Made by a program: the position numbers and the translations under genes. From Melastoma dodecandrum (lineage: Eukaryota; Streptophyta; Magnoliopsida; Myrtales; Melastomataceae), in NCBI GenBank assembly GCA_029817715.1, contig JARUPY010000252.1, positions 434,001 through 498,000 of the forward strand: DNA of 64,000 nt. The letters run 5' to 3'. The notes below the pieces were generated by a model. That model was not told the DNA's origin, ran no database searches, and saw only the letters and a list, made by a program, of their open reading frames with translations. Positions 27,568 through 39,753 of the stretch are shown here, in pieces (positions within the stretch are counted from its first letter, which is position 1; the number at the start of each line of letters is the position of its first letter).

Positions 27568-28150
27568 TCAGTATGAAAATTCGCGTCCCCTAAATGATAG
27601 GTACTTCTTCACCCAGATAGCAAGATCCTCCACACAAGCTACTAGGGCTTGTGGAGCCTTGAGAAGCATGTTGAGAGTTGCAAACTCATGAACAGCATCC
27701 TTGTAGTGGTATACAGGAGCATCCACATTGACTTTCCGAAGCTCTTCGGAGCAAGCAATGGCCCTGTCCCTCATCCAATCTTGTAGGAGGTTTGAGCTTT
27801 AAAGGCAGTCCTCTGTCAGGCATGAGTGAATTTGCAGCAGGGTGATCCATACTGAAAGTGGATTTAGCGAGAGGCCGCCTCGGGGAGGAAGATATGGACA
27901 GAGAGGGAGGTGAACGGGTCGATGTGGATATCCTTGGTGGCGACTCCATCCAAGAAAGTGGGGTTGGCGGGCAGGGGCAACCGACTCGTCGGGCCTGGAG
28001 ACAACGGCGAAGGGGTCGGAGGAAGGGGAGGCCAAATCTGAGTGATCCCAGAATGGAAGTCCGGGGCGATTCTCGATTTCATCTATCAGGGATTCATGGG
28101 TTCCGATCAAGACAGGATTTTTCAGAGGTTGTCGTTGCCGCTGGGGCCGA
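27568..28150 (-). pseudogene. Carboxylesterase (CXE, alpha/beta-hydrolase-3) relic with internal deletion
   Basis: Both ends of a plant CXE survive, in the right order, on the minus strand. N-terminal pieces: SRPDESVAPA, then in a shifted frame NPTFLDGVATKDIHID and SLSVHIFLPEAA. C-terminal pieces: SMDHPAANSLMPDRGLPLKL, then after another frameshift WMRDRAIACSEELRKVNVDA, YKDAVHEFATLNMLLKAPQA and IWVKKYLSFRGREFSY up to the stop at 27568. The whole middle, including the HGGG oxyanion loop and the GxSxG nucleophile elbow, is missing, roughly 200 residues. At least two frameshifts add to the deletion, so no active enzyme can be made. The N-terminal boundary is approximate. Confidence 0.8.
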
Positions 28151-28859
28151 CTGAGGTTGTACATACGAGAATCGAATGAATGAATGCATGACAATAAAAC
28201 AAATAAGGATGCCTGCTTGGATGAGGGCTGTTCCTTTCTCTTTTTCAACTCTGGAAGATATATTTTGACCTGGTTTTCAGCTTAGCATTATGTTGCTTCC
28301 CTGCTTTGATCAGTGATCATGAAGTGATCAGCAGGAAGCAGGTATGTATGGGACCCATTCGTTGATTGGGAACCTCATGGGCACAATCTGTTTACAAGAA
28401 TAAGAAGATTCCGGTCCTGCTGTTGCAAATCAAGCAATTCAAATCATAGTCAACATACAGATATCATTGGCTTTCCCACCCCTACCTTTTTGCATAAATC
28501 AGACGAAACATCCTCAATCGCTCAAAGCTTTCACAGGAAGGTCAAATTTCACAACATGGGCAAAGCCAAAAATCAAAAAGAAAGAAAAGAAGAAATGCAA
28601 AAGCTTCCTCGCAGATTTTAAGCTGCAGTTGCAATTAGAATTCTACTCCGTCTGGTATGTACAACTCCAGGTAAAAGGATCTTGAGCAGAATATACCTTC
28701 CAACGAGCCCTGACAATCCGAAACTGGGATGGATGACGCTCCGCTGTTCCAGGGACGATGATGCTCCAGCATGTTTCCACACCGTTCAGTTTCTGGTCCC
28801 ATGTATCCCAGCAATGGAGTAGATCGAAAACTCGTGAACACATCTTCCTGAGGAATATT
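28151..28859. other. Intergenic and PP2A 3' UTR
   Basis: The part next to 28860 is likely the 3' UTR of the PP2A B' gene. Nothing else is supported. Confidence 0.4.
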
Positions 28860-31800
28860 CTAGCTGGAAGGAGCATTAGAAGGCTTGCCAGTAATAAGCA
28901 CCGGTTTGTTACTGGCTGACTTCATTGCGGCCATTTCTTCGAGCCTTTTCCAGGTTGCCTCACGCTGCAGCCTGACCTCACTCTCCTGGGCTTCATCTTC
29001 CTGAAACTTGAGCAAGCACTCCTGAAAGAGGTCAGGATCAACGTCCAGGAAGAGCTTTCTCACATTAAGCATCAAGCTCTGTACTGCAGGATTCCAGTGA
29101 CCTCTGGCATTTTTCTCTAGTGCAGGGAAGATGATGGGCAATATCACTTTCCGATTTTGTTTGATGAGGTTATCAATGTGATCGTTGTTCCATAAGAATA
29201 GAGCCCTTTCAGCAACCTGAGAAACTCAATCGTAAGGCTTAAAAATAGGACGTAAAATTATGACATTTTCAATTTGCCAGGGACGGAAGAATACAAAGCC
29301 CAAAACAGTTGTTAATCCTTGAAATTGACAAGCATCAGCTGACAGCAACTAAAGGATCTTCCATTAGATTAAATGAAAATTCTACTTACACCGAAACCAC
29401 GGATAATTCTAGTCTGCAATATCAGATTTCCGATTTCCAAACAATCTGTAGGAGAATGACTTGAACCATATCTACAAGGTTTGAGACTGAACTGAAAGCA
29501 AATAATGCTCCATATGCAAGTGTGGATTTGCTGGGCTTCCAATGAAAGAAAAAGCACATACCCCTTTTCTCATAACCAGAAGAAGTTCCATATAACGAGC
29601 AACATTAGGGACTTCCCCTAGAGTTTAAGAGGTCCAAGCAACATTTCAAATCACTTTCATCCTAATTATAAATGGAGAAAATCACTTTCATCTTGGAAAC
29701 AGTAAAGGGCCTATGTCCTGGGAAAAAGGCATACAACGGTATGAACACTCCAGGTAAAAGAAAAAAAAGCATAGAAGACTCAACACGGGATAGACAAAAG
29801 TGATGTCCTTTATTTCACAAGTAATAGGAAAACAACAAAATTCCTCTACCTTACCATATACTTCCAGATATTAATATAGAGCACGTTGCATGACCATAGA
29901 GATTTGCCATGCCAAAATTATTCTATCCAGCTAAAGTATTTTCATTTATTAACCCAGAATATTCGGATAATACCAAATGTCCCTCAAACAAGAAAGGATT
30001 TGCAGAATAATCTCATTCAGGTGAAGATACCAGCATTATATAAATATGGACACTCGGGCACACATATCACATTAATAATATAGGACTCCAGGACCAGAAC
30101 GGGAAAAAGAAGGTGGCCACGCTCAAAACTTCAATTTTTTAATTCAATGCTGCAGACCGATAACTCTAATCAGTCCAAGAACAAGAACCAGAAGGTTCAC
30201 TAATCAATAGAGCAGATGTTACAACTGTAGGCAGCAATCCAAGCTCTACTCACTGCTACATCACAAATAAGGATGCAGGAACTCAAACCAGAAAATCTAA
30301 AAGTATCTAACTCCAGTAAAGACTGTTCTCAACTTCATCTTACATTCTGATAAAAATTAACAGATTGCACAGGGTAACCAAGACCTCAGATGCCACATGA
30401 CCACCAAAGAAAGAAGTGGAAACCAAAATATAAGGCCCGCTATGGGAATTGGCCAGTAGTAGTAAAGTAACGGTGCAATTTCAAAAAGAAAAGGCTACTA
30501 CAACAGAAAGATTTTTCTGTGATGAATGCGAAACATTGGCAGGGGGTTTCAGTTAATTGGGACATCAGCTTGTACTGGAGGGAACAACATATGCACTCAA
30601 TGCATACAATTGGTATATGCTTTCAAATAATATTAACTCAGGTGAAAAGTGCCAGCACGCAATCTGCCAGGCTGGTTTCAGTACTGTGCTGGAAGGAAGT
30701 GGAAACAGACATTAAATGACAGCGAAGGATTTAGAATAACCTGAAAATGTGGGCTGCTCAAGCAATTTCGAATTCGACGGAAAAGCGGAACCATACACCG
30801 TTGAAACTCCGGGGGTTGGGTTGCCTCTAAGACTTCATCTAACTCTCCCAAAAACATAACCTCCTTTGAACTATTTGTTATTGGCCAGTATTTTAAAAGG
30901 CCCCTTATAACAGTATCAGCAAGTTTGCAATCTTTCTCAACAAACTGTGTGATGCAATAAGATAACTGCTGATGATACATGGGTATGCACTTTGGTTTAT
31001 GCAGTGGAATGAGAGCTCGGACAAGAAAGAGTTTGTGCTCTTCTTTCAGTGGCAGAGCAAAACCATTTATTATGCTGCCCAAGATTTCCAGCAGTTCTGC
31101 AATACCATTATGTTTCTCGGTTTCAAATATGAAGCGGAAGAATATATTATTGATCGCTTTCCTGATGAATGGTCTGTGAACCATGAATTTGCCATAGATA
31201 CGATGAAGAACCGTCTTTAAGTACTCCCTTTCTCTGGGGTCTTCGGAATCAAAAAGATCAAGCAGTCTGAGAACGAAAGAATGGTCTATGTATCTTTTTG
31301 CCAACTTTGTATCTGTTTCTGGTGACGCAACAAACCTAAGTAGAAGCTCATAAACAATTTGCAAGTGGGGCCATGCTGGGTCCATTGAAGGTTCCTCCTC
31401 TTCCACGTCAAAAGCTTCTAAAGCCTTGTTTTCACGAGGGGGAGAAGTCAGTGTTCTGAATAAATTTGTGGACACCATTCTTACTACTTCTTGCATCATG
31501 TTCTCCGGGAACTTCCCATTTACAGAAGTAATATAATCCACTAGCTCCAATAAGGTCTGTCTCTTTATTTCTTTTTCTCTGACATTCTTCGTTGGGTCCG
31601 TGAAATCAAACACGACACAACACAAGCCTAACTTCCTAATGAACAGGCTATGCTTCTCAGTGCCGGGGACATCCTTAAAACTAGGCAGAGCCTCATACGA
31701 GGACACCGAGAAGGCACCATTCAACCTGGAAATTGCTGCTTCAGGAAGCTTGTTTCCATTATTTGCACTGGAGACAGAAGTCGGATACACACCTGGAAGA

Positions 31801-31934
31801 GAAGTTGCCACGTAAGGATTTCCAGCAAAATCACCACCTCTCAAAGTAGCCGAATTAGATGCCAACCCGGCTTCTCGACCATCTGCAGACTTAGACGGCT
31901 TCCGTGGGAGCTTATTGAATATCTTGTTGATCAT
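28860..31934 (-). CDS. PP2A regulatory subunit B' (B56 family)
   Basis: B' subunits give the PP2A heterotrimer its substrate choice and location; plant members act in brassinosteroid, immune and light signalling. Two minus-strand exons, 30741-31934 and 28860-29216, join in phase 0 to 516 residues, the usual size. A basic head ([17 protein letters not shown]) and Ser/Thr-rich linker precede the HEAT-like B56 fold, which starts near [19 protein letters not shown] and includes [100 protein letters not shown] and [20 protein letters not shown]. The second exon carries [12 protein letters not shown] and [20 protein letters not shown]. The start at 31934 is chosen because family members begin MI(K/N)[13 protein letters not shown]; an ATG at 31961 is in frame. 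A 1.5 kb intron separates the exons. No lesion was seen. Confidence 0.92.
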
Positions 31935-33744
31935 AACTGTTACTGCTAAAGGCCAGTTCAAGCGTGCAGGCAGCAGTAAACTCTACACAACAGCTCTACC
32001 AGACAAGGGGGTGGTCTCTCCGGAGGGCTACCCAGCACAACACTCTTTATCATTCAACTAAGTGGAGGAACAAGGAATCCAACATCTAACACAAAGAGGG
32101 AGACAACACAACGCATTCCCTAAAACCCAAATTACCGCCACGTGGTTGCCACCAATTTGAAATCGCCCCAGAAATCCGAATCACTTCCCAGGAATTAAGA
32201 ACAACCAAATGGTAGCCTCCTCCTCCTACCAAGTTCAGAGGAAAGAGCAATCAAGGGGTACTGCCACAATTCACAAAGGAATTAAAGCCCAATCATCTCT
32301 CAATATCATGAACCCAGAAATCCGAAAGATCTGGGGAATCCCCACCTCCACCGACCCAATCCCGTTCTCTCTCTACCCCCCCGGGGGAAAGTGAGACCGA
32401 AAGTCAACTGTCCCTCTTACAGCTGGATCGACACCAAGCCAGGAGGATCTTCAAAGGAGGAGGAAGAAAAAGAAAAACCTCGACCTACCAAAAAAGCACC
32501 CGGGGGAGGGGGGTTGGGAATCATCATCCACGTGCCTAATACATCCAAAACCCCCTCCGCGGCAAAAGAAACAGGGGTCGGAAATAAGAGATGAGTCGGG
32601 GACGGAAAGGTTGAATTTTTCTTTTCTATTTTTCCTTTTCGCATCCACCCAACTTACCCCCCCCCCCCCCCCAAAAAAAAAGGGAAAAAAGCAGGTGAAA
32701 GCTGCAGGAGCTTCCTCGGTGTTGAAAGAAACTGTAGATTGGAACCAGATAAAGAAAAGATTTTGGGTTGTGGGGGAGGGGGGGGGGGAACAGACGCGAT
32801 ATATGTCATCAGTTTTTTTAGTTGGATGGATCGGTAATTCCCGGTAGTTATTTCGCCCTCTTCAAAGGATAATGATCACCCCGACACAACACAAACACAG
32901 CCGCCCCCCCCCCTCTATCTATTTGTTTCTGTGTTAACGGGGAGTTTGTGTTTGACTGATGTCTGGACCATTACATAACATTACATCCTCCGAGGAGAGG
33001 GAGAAGAGAAGAAGAAGAAAGAACATCCCTTCCAAAACTCCCTCCCACCAGCACGGCAAAGATCCACATCACATTTCCCCTTCTCTTGCGCGTGGAATGA
33101 AACCCCTCCACACGCTGAGGAAAGAACGGCAGGGAGATATGCTTCCTGGCTGCCACTGCCAGCCCATCCTACGATTACCCACGAACAAGGTATATAATTT
33201 AATGTCATACATGGAAAAGAAAGAGAGAGAGAGTGACTGGGAAGAAGCCCTCCTTCTCTTTTGTACTTTGCACGAGAGCGGCTTTTTTCTTCAGCTGATC
33301 AAAGAAAAACGTAGAGGAAACTTGCAGATTCCATCTGCCCAGGACCATTTCGAGATGAGATGGGGTGGTTTTTCTTCTTGGGTTTTCGAAAAATTCTTCC
33401 TTTTTAAAATTTATATATGAACCCCTTGGTTCTCATGCGAAAGGGGACGCTGGAAGTAGAAAAGCAAGGTGTGAATAAAATAATATTGGTCAAGAATATT
33501 TTAGGGAGGCAGGAGGAGGATGATGATGAGAGGACTGACAGACTATGTGCCGGGGAAAAAACAAACGAAGAGCAGAAAACCACGGGCGCCCTCGCCTTTC
33601 AAATCCCGTCTTTCAATATCCATCCATCCATCAGATTTCGTATTCTTCCCACTATCATCCCTGTTTGTATATATATACGAGTAAGGAAATGGTGGACGTG
33701 ATGGGAATTCCCCTTTCTTTGATACATTTGATGATCCAGAGGCC
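31935..33744. other. Divergent intergenic region
   Basis: Lies between PP2A B' (-) and the kelch gene (+) and holds both promoters and leaders. A C-run followed by an A-run at about 32659-32683 and a G-run near 32778-32788 are simple repeats. Open frames show no family resemblance. Confidence 0.45.
33668..33678 (+). promoter_or_regulatory. Candidate TATA box of the kelch gene
   Basis: The string tatatatatac stands about 67 bases before the ATG at 33745. Its spacing would allow a leader of about 40 bases. The call is based on sequence alone. Confidence 0.3.
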
Positions 33745-35598
33745 ATGGTGATGCCAAAGATAACCCACCATCACAAGCACAACCCTTCCCTGACGTTGCT
33801 CCTCTCCTTCTCTTGCATCGGCCTCCTCTGCGTCGCCCTCCTCTTCGATTTCCTCTTGGCCTCCTCCTCTTCCTCCGCCTCCCTTTTCCCTTCCCTGTCT
33901 CCCCTCTGGACTCTCCGCCGCCAACAGCTCATCCTCCTCCCCAACGTCACCTCCTCCAATGCTTCTGCTCTTTCCCCGGTAACTCCCCCTTTACGCCTCC
34001 CCACGCCCCCCTGGATCGAATCCTTTGTCCGACCGTCATTCTTTTCTATTTCTTTCTTTTCCACTGTTTAAACAGGAGGCGAGTGCTGAAAGTAGGACCG
34101 CCCGTGCTCCCGATCGCTCGTTGTCTGCCACATTCTCTGACTTGCCCGCCCCGCAGCTGCCGTGGGAGCCGATGCCTCCCGCACCGGTGCCTCGTCTTGA
34201 CGGAGCGGCCATACAGATTGATAATCTCCTATATGTTTTCGCGGGATACGGAACGATAGACTATGTTAGATTGAAACTTCCCTCCTTGACGACGTCTTCC
34301 ATAAAATCCTCCAATGCCTCTCTTATTTACCAAACCACTGGTTTGTCGCCTCAGGTGCACTCCCATGTGGACGTATTCAACTTCAGTGACAATACCTGGG
34401 GAGGAAGATTCAGCACACCCAAGGAGATGGGGAATTCGCACCTGGGAATGGCTACTGATGGGAGATACGTCTATATCGTCGCGGGACAACCCGGTCCCCA
34501 ATGCAGGCCGCCCACTTCTCGGTCATTTGTTCTCGACACCGTGACAAAGAGATGGGACGACATGCCCAATTTACCCGACCCGAGGTATCCACGAATGTGC
34601 ATCAATTTTGCTTTTATAGTGTCTGTGCGCCGTAGCATTTTCTTCCTTCTCCAAAATTCCAAAGCGCAAGAACAGATCTGTCGATGTTTTAGGTATGCCC
34701 CTGCCACACAGTTGTGGAGAGGCAGACTTCATGTGATGGGCGGAAGCGGGACAAACCGACATACGCCGGGGTTGGAGCATTGGAGTATTGCCGTGAAGGA
34801 TGGCAAGGTACTGGAAAAGGATTGGCGAAGTGAAGTGCCAATCCCTCGAGGAGGACCGCATAGGTTATGGGCCTTGAAATAAATATTTTCTGCAGACTGG
34901 CTTCCGCATATTTTGCTGAATCGGAGGGTGTTCCTCAGGGCTTGTGTGGTGGTCGATCATAAGCTGTATGTCATCGGTGGACAAGAAGGAGATTTTATGG
35001 CGAAACCCGGATCCCCAATATTCAAATGTTCGCGCAGGAACGAGGTATTGTGCAGAAACACAAACCGGTATTTCCAGTGTCATGCTTTAGTTGGAGGTTT
35101 CCCATTTTCATAAGTCGACTCTTCTCTTGATTCAACCAGGTAGTCTACGGCGACGTCTATATGCTGGATCAGGGCATGAAATGGAAAAGCTTGCCGCCAA
35201 TGCCGAAGCCCAACTCTCACATAGAGTTCTCATGGGTGGTGGTAAACAACTCCATCATCATTACTGGAGGCACTACCGAAAAGCACCCGGTGACCAAGAG
35301 AATGTTACTAGTTGGGGAGGTCTTCCAGTTCAATCTGGGCACACAGGTGCACACACTACTGTGAAACTCTACATTCATCTCTACAGGCCTTAGTGAATTC
35401 TTCGATCTGGCTGTGTAGAAATGGACGGTGATCGGGAAGCTTCCCTACCGGATAAAGACGACGATCGCGGGATATTACGACGGATGGTTGTACTTCACGT
35501 CGGGGCAGAAAGACAGGGGAGCCGATAACCCCCAGCCGAAGAAAGTAGTGGGAGATATGTGGAGAACCAGGTTGAGGTTGTCGAGCTCGAGCTCGTGA
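33745..35598 (+). CDS. Membrane-anchored kelch-repeat protein
   Basis: Resembles the plant kelch/galactose-oxidase-like proteins of the At3g27220 type, of unknown biochemical role and likely facing the endomembrane lumen. Seven exons join in frame to 438 residues: 33745-33978, 34076-34264, 34355-34584, 34693-34863, 34939-35044, 35140-35346 and 35419-35598. After a His-rich start, residues about 15-38 form a signal anchor (LTLLLSFSCIGLLCVALLF). Kelch units are visible as DNLLYVFAGYG, GRYVYIVAGQPGPQ, RLHVMGGSGTNRHTPGLEHW, HKLYVIGGQEGDF, NSIIITGGTTEKHP and DGWLYFTSGQKDRG, which would fit one beta propeller. The last intron is short and ends at a TAG acceptor before KWTVIGKLPYR. No lesion was seen. 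Confidence 0.85.
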
Positions 35599-35930
35599 GT
35601 TGTATATATGTCTAGGAATATTATTTCCTCCTCCTTTTTTCTCTTCCATTATTTGCCTTGCCCAGATGGGTTGGGGGTGGGACAAGTGAATCACAGATCT
35701 TGACTGCCCTGTTTCTTACCATGAATCCTTTGTAATCCGAAAGTCTGTCGCCAAGGAAACAAACGTTGAGGTCTCCTCGTCCACAGAACTGAAAAAACTA
35801 CTTATCCAAACACCATCCAGACATTCCTTTCCCCTTCTCTCTGAGCACCTGCCCTCCCCTGCACTCTGCTCCACGAAGCTTCTTGACTTGAAGGAACGAC
35901 GAGGGACGAAGAGGTTTTGGAGGGTTAAGG

Positions 35931-36574
35931 ATGACAATGGCGCCAACCTTCTCCTTCCTCAAAATCACGCCTCCCCCATCATCTCCTTACCCTAACAACC
36001 AGTGCTGCTGCTACTCCTCTTCCTCCACCCACCTCTCCATACGCTGCTATTCCCAGGCGGAGGGGCCCCTCCGGAGACCCGTCGCCCCCTCCCCTCCCTC
36101 TCCCCCGACCCCCACCCTGAGAGAACCCACGCCTCCTTCCGTGGTCTCCCCGCCTCCTCCTCCTCCTCCTTCCCCATCTCCCCTGCAGTCAAACAAGGCA
36201 GAAGAGGGGTCCGTCATCACCCTCGAATTCCAGAGGCAGAAGGCCAAGGAGCTCCAGGAATATTTCAGGGAGAAGAAGCTCCAGGAGGCTAACCAGGGAC
36301 CCTTCTTCGGCTTCCTCCCCAAGAACGAGATCTCCAACGGCAGGTTAGCTGCGCGCATGCCTTCCCCCTCCTTCCTCTTTAATAGTTGTTGAGTGATCGG
36401 TTGGTTACCTCTCGAGAATGAGTTCGACGCGATGCGATTCCGTGGTCGATCATGAACAGATGGGCGATGTTTGGTTTCGCTGTCGGGATGTTGACAGAGT
36501 ACGCGACGGGCTCGGATTTCGTGGACCAAGTTAAGATCCTCCTCTCCAACTTTGGGATACTCGACCTGGAATGA
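35931..36574 (+). CDS. OHP2: One-helix protein 2, chloroplastic (light-harvesting-like LIL6)
   Basis: OHP2 pairs with OHP1 and the HCF244 factor in thylakoids and is needed for building the photosystem II reaction centre. Two exons, 35931-36343 and 36460-36574, join at phase 2 to 175 residues. The N-terminal third is a plastid transit region rich in Ser, Thr and Pro, followed by a long proline stretch. The conserved half begins EFQRQKAKELQEYFREKKLQ and holds the single chlorophyll-binding helix motif in GPFFGFLPKNEISNGRWAMF, followed by GFAVGMLTEYATGSDFVDQV and KILLSNFGILDLE at the stop. The Glu and Asn-Gly-Arg of the LHC-type motif are present. The gene starts 330 bases after the kelch gene on the same strand. 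A second in-frame ATG two codons on is equally possible. Confidence 0.93.
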
Positions 36575-37345
36575 CATCTCCCGCCTCTTCTGCTCTTTTT
36601 TGCCGTTACCCTTTTGCTTCCCCCATTTGCTTTTGATACCGTAACTATGATTCCACACCAGTCTTCAATCTTCTTGGTCTTGTACCTAACTTTTTCAAGA
36701 GGAAAGCGCAAATGCTAGTCTATTTGTTCCTTCAAAGACATGGATGGAAAGATGAGATTTGGCCCCGACGAAATGGAATATTACTGTGGTGTTCTGCAGG
36801 ACACAAGGTTCGAGCCGGTGCTACTGATTCTGGGAATGGCTTTGTGTTCATCAGCCATCTGATGTTGGTTCCTGTTTTCCTTTTGAAGTATCTATAGCCT
36901 GTTGTGCACCCCCTGTCAGTTTATGATAAGGTAGTGGAAAATGAATCGTGGTAATTAGGCAAAGAGTGATGGTACCGGCAGACCGGATATAGGGAGCGAC
37001 CCTCTGCGTTGTTGTTTCGATGACCGATGATGGGTCACCCCACCAGAGCGTGGGAAATCACCAACTACATTTGGAAATTAAGTTGTATGGATATGAGTTT
37101 TATCTGGAAGTGTCTGTTGTTGTAACTAACTACAGATCGACTGGACACCATAAATGAACTGAACTGGACTGGACTAGGCTCATCTGAAGAAGAAAATCGT
37201 CACAGTTGGGCATCATCAGGTGAAAATCAACGACGCGAATCGCCTTCATTATCCCAGATCAAGCATAGTAGTAGTAGTGGTGGTGGTTTAGAAGAGGAGA
37301 ACACACACTTGACTTGATTTACATATAACAAGAGGAGGAGAGGGT
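36575..37345. other. Intergenic, 3' flanks
   Basis: Convergent gap between OHP2 (+) and the DUF3511 gene (-), with both 3' UTRs expected. No gene or repeat was recognised. Confidence 0.45.
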
Positions 37346-37648
37346 TTACTGGTCATCGCGGGGGGAGTAAGGGAAGTCGGAGAACTTGGACTTGATCCAC
37401 TTGAAGCTGCTGGAGAAGGTGGACTTGAGGCGGGCTTCAGAGGAGAGGAGGTTGTAGGAGGCGATCCTCTTCTTCCGCTTGGACTCAGGATCCCTGGCCT
37501 TGGGTCCATTGAAGCTGTAGGAAGTGCCGGGGGCGGCGCCAGGGATGATTTCCTCGGACAGCTCCAAACCGAACACCCGGGTGTAGGTACGAGAAGTGTG
37601 GTAGTTGTCACTCCCTGAGTAGCCTGGATATGACCTGTTCTTCTCCAT
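37346..37648 (-). CDS. DUF3511 domain protein
   Basis: Single-exon gene for 100 residues, the normal size for this plant-specific family of unknown function. The N-terminal half is variable (SYPGYSGSDNYHTSRTYT). The conserved DUF3511 core covers about residues 52-92: DPESKRKKRIASYNLLSSEA followed by RLKSTFSSSFKWIKSKF. It is basic, with no signal peptide or membrane segment, and it ends in an acidic-polar SPRDDQ. The start at 37648 is the first ATG of the frame and gives the expected length. An overlapping frame with an ATG at 37653 is a shadow. Confidence 0.85.
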   Translation of the reverse strand: MEKNRSYPGYSGSDNYHTSRTYTRVFGLELSEEIIPGAAPGTSYSFNGPKARDPESKRKKRIASYNLLSSEARLKSTFSSSFKWIKSKFSDFPYSPRDDQ

Positions 37649-39090
37649 CCCACTCCCCCTCTTCTCTTCTTCCAGATCCTATCGTTTGTTTATCTCTTGC
37701 TTCTTTTCTCCGTCTCCTTTTGGCCGAATTTGTTGATAAGAAGCAAAAGCAAGGAAGAATTTCAAAAGAAGAAAAAAAACAAAAGGTGAGAGAGGGCTAA
37801 AGGGAGAAGGGAAAGCGTAGTTTGGTTTATTATAGGGATTGGGATGTGTTGTGTGATATGATTGATTATTGAATTGCTGCTGCTGCTGCTTCTTCCTACT
37901 CCCCAATTCCATGAACTCACTCAATTCCACAACAACAAAATTGCTACACGTTTTTTTCACCAAAGTTTTCTTTCTTTGTTTTGGCCCCCACTCCACCACG
38001 CACGCCTCCTTTCCTTTTTTACGTGTTTAACGAAATTTAATTTCTTTAAAAGTTCAAATACCAAACTTCTCCACAAGATCACTTCAAAAAGGTGGGAACG
38101 AAATATGGCGTTGGAAACATAGGGTTGGTTCAAGTGGTACGGAGTTTAGATTCACTTAAGGAGGTTTCGGGTTTGAAATTTACCGTACGCAACCACCCCT
38201 GTTGGAAGACTCACTCACCATAAACAGGTGTCCTACCCGAGTCGAGTTCGAATTAGTCGGAGTGAAGCTCTGGAAACCGGAAGTGAAAAAAAAAAAAAGA
38301 AACATGGCGTTGGTAATAATTTGACATGATGTCGGTCTGCGCGCATGGTTGTCCTCCACTCCAACGAGGCTTCGATTTTCGTTATTTTTTCCACTCGGCA
38401 AACCGTAGTGATTTACGGATATAATTATCAGAAATCGTGTCATGCGAAATATTAAAAATACATTACTACAATTACACGGACGTCAAAGTCCTGGTCGAAA
38501 TCGTTAACATCCCTGCTGGTTTGTCGGCAAATCGAACAAAGGGAAGAAATTGGGCCCTAAATATTAATCTAAAACTTGCATTCTTCAGGGCTTTTTTTGT
38601 TTTTGGGCAAAGAAATCGCCATGTTTCCGTAAGGAGTGGTGCTATGTGAACTGAAATTTTGGATCTCTAATTTTTATCGAATTAAAAAAAAACTTAGTCC
38701 CATTTATCTGGCAGGTGTTTCGAGCTTTATCTTTTTTAGTAAATAAATTACAATCCAACAACAGTTGATAAATAAACACGTAGATGTTCATTGGTAAAAT
38801 CAACAAGGGTTGACATAGGGATTGAGGTATGAACAACTTCATCTGCTAAAAGTTGGGAAGAAGATACCTGTGAGTTGGGCAAATTCAACCCCACAAAATT
38901 TTGTTCATTGGCGGAGGGTGTAATTCAGCTTCTTCAAAGGAAAAACAAATTCCAGCTCAAAAACATATTTTTCTTCATTTCATTCCTGTCCCACAAAAAT
39001 CCTCATCGCCACATTGCATTTGATTCAGGCATCTGATCATCCCTTTCATTGTCCCTTGTCTGAATTTTTAATTTACTAGGACTCGGAAGT
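37649..39090. other. Divergent intergenic region with a SINE
   Basis: Promoter space for the DUF3511 gene (-) and the small conserved gene at 39091 (+). The only structured item recognised is the SINE near 38115-38303. A CTG-type microsatellite lies near 37876-37890. Confidence 0.45.
38115..38303 (+). mobile_element. tRNA-type SINE (putative)
   Basis: About 190 bases with the order expected of a plant SINE. A pol III A-box-like tggttcaagtggt sits near 38126-38138, and a B-box-like gggtttgaaatt about 30 bases further on, near 38169-38180. The 3' end is an A tail at 38286-38303. The perfect 10-base repeat atggcgttgg lies on both sides (38105-38114 and 38304-38313), as expected of a target duplication made by LINE machinery. 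Boundaries are good to a few bases. Confidence 0.65.
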
Positions 39091-39327
39091 ATGACGGGAG
39101 AAGCGCCGAGCTGGGCGGATCAATGGGGGCCGGGAGGGATTGGGCCCGGGGATGACGAGTACTCGAGGACGGGCGAGGTCGGCCACGACAGGACGAACAA
39201 GTCCAAGGCGGCCTTCGAGAAGGCGAAGGCGGCCGCGTCATCGGGTGCCCAGAAGATCAAGCTGGGGACCTCCAACAGCTTCAAGTGGATCAAGAATCAA
39301 TGTCAGAAGAAAGGATCTTCCAAATAA
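39091..39327 (+). CDS. Conserved small plant protein of unknown function
   Basis: Encodes 78 residues in one exon. The head TGEAPSWADQWGPGGIGPGD and tail KAKAAASSGAQKIKLGTSNS then FKWIKNQCQKK resemble a widespread but uncharacterised plant family of about 75-85 residues. It is soluble and highly charged, with no signal or membrane segment. The family likeness is recalled, not searched. An overlapping arginine-rich frame (39140-39358) is a shadow caused by the GC-rich codons. Confidence 0.7.
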   Translation: MTGEAPSWADQWGPGGIGPGDDEYSRTGEVGHDRTNKSKAAFEKAKAAASSGAQKIKLGTSNSFKWIKNQCQKKGSSK

Positions 39328-39753
39328 TTTTTGTTTCTTGTTTGCTTTTCCTTCATAGAAAACAGAAAGAACTGCACATTTTGTCTATGTTCCATCTGTT
39401 ACAGCAGCAAAACCTGTTCCAATGAAGAATATGAATTCCCCATCCTTTATCGCAAATCACGTCTATCATTGGCGAGATTGATTTACACAGGTTTCCAGCA
39501 TGAAGGAAATGGTTTCAAACATCACAAAGGTTTCGAATGACGAACTGCGTGTTAATGATCCGTGCAGACAAACATGTGTCATACGTACCATTACCATTAG
39601 CTGCAATTCAAATACATCAATGAATTAACTCCATGGAGGCCAGAAGGGGAAAAGTTGGAATCGTTTTTGGAGAAATGGTCGCGGGAACTTATCGAAAGCA
39701 TTCGAGGATATCTACACCGTCGTGATTCATGCTCACGATCGCTAGGCTAAAAG

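Noticed and set aside
36047..36658. 203-codon minus-strand frame opposite OHP2
   Set aside because: It is the shadow of the proline- and serine-rich OHP2 transit region and has no family features.
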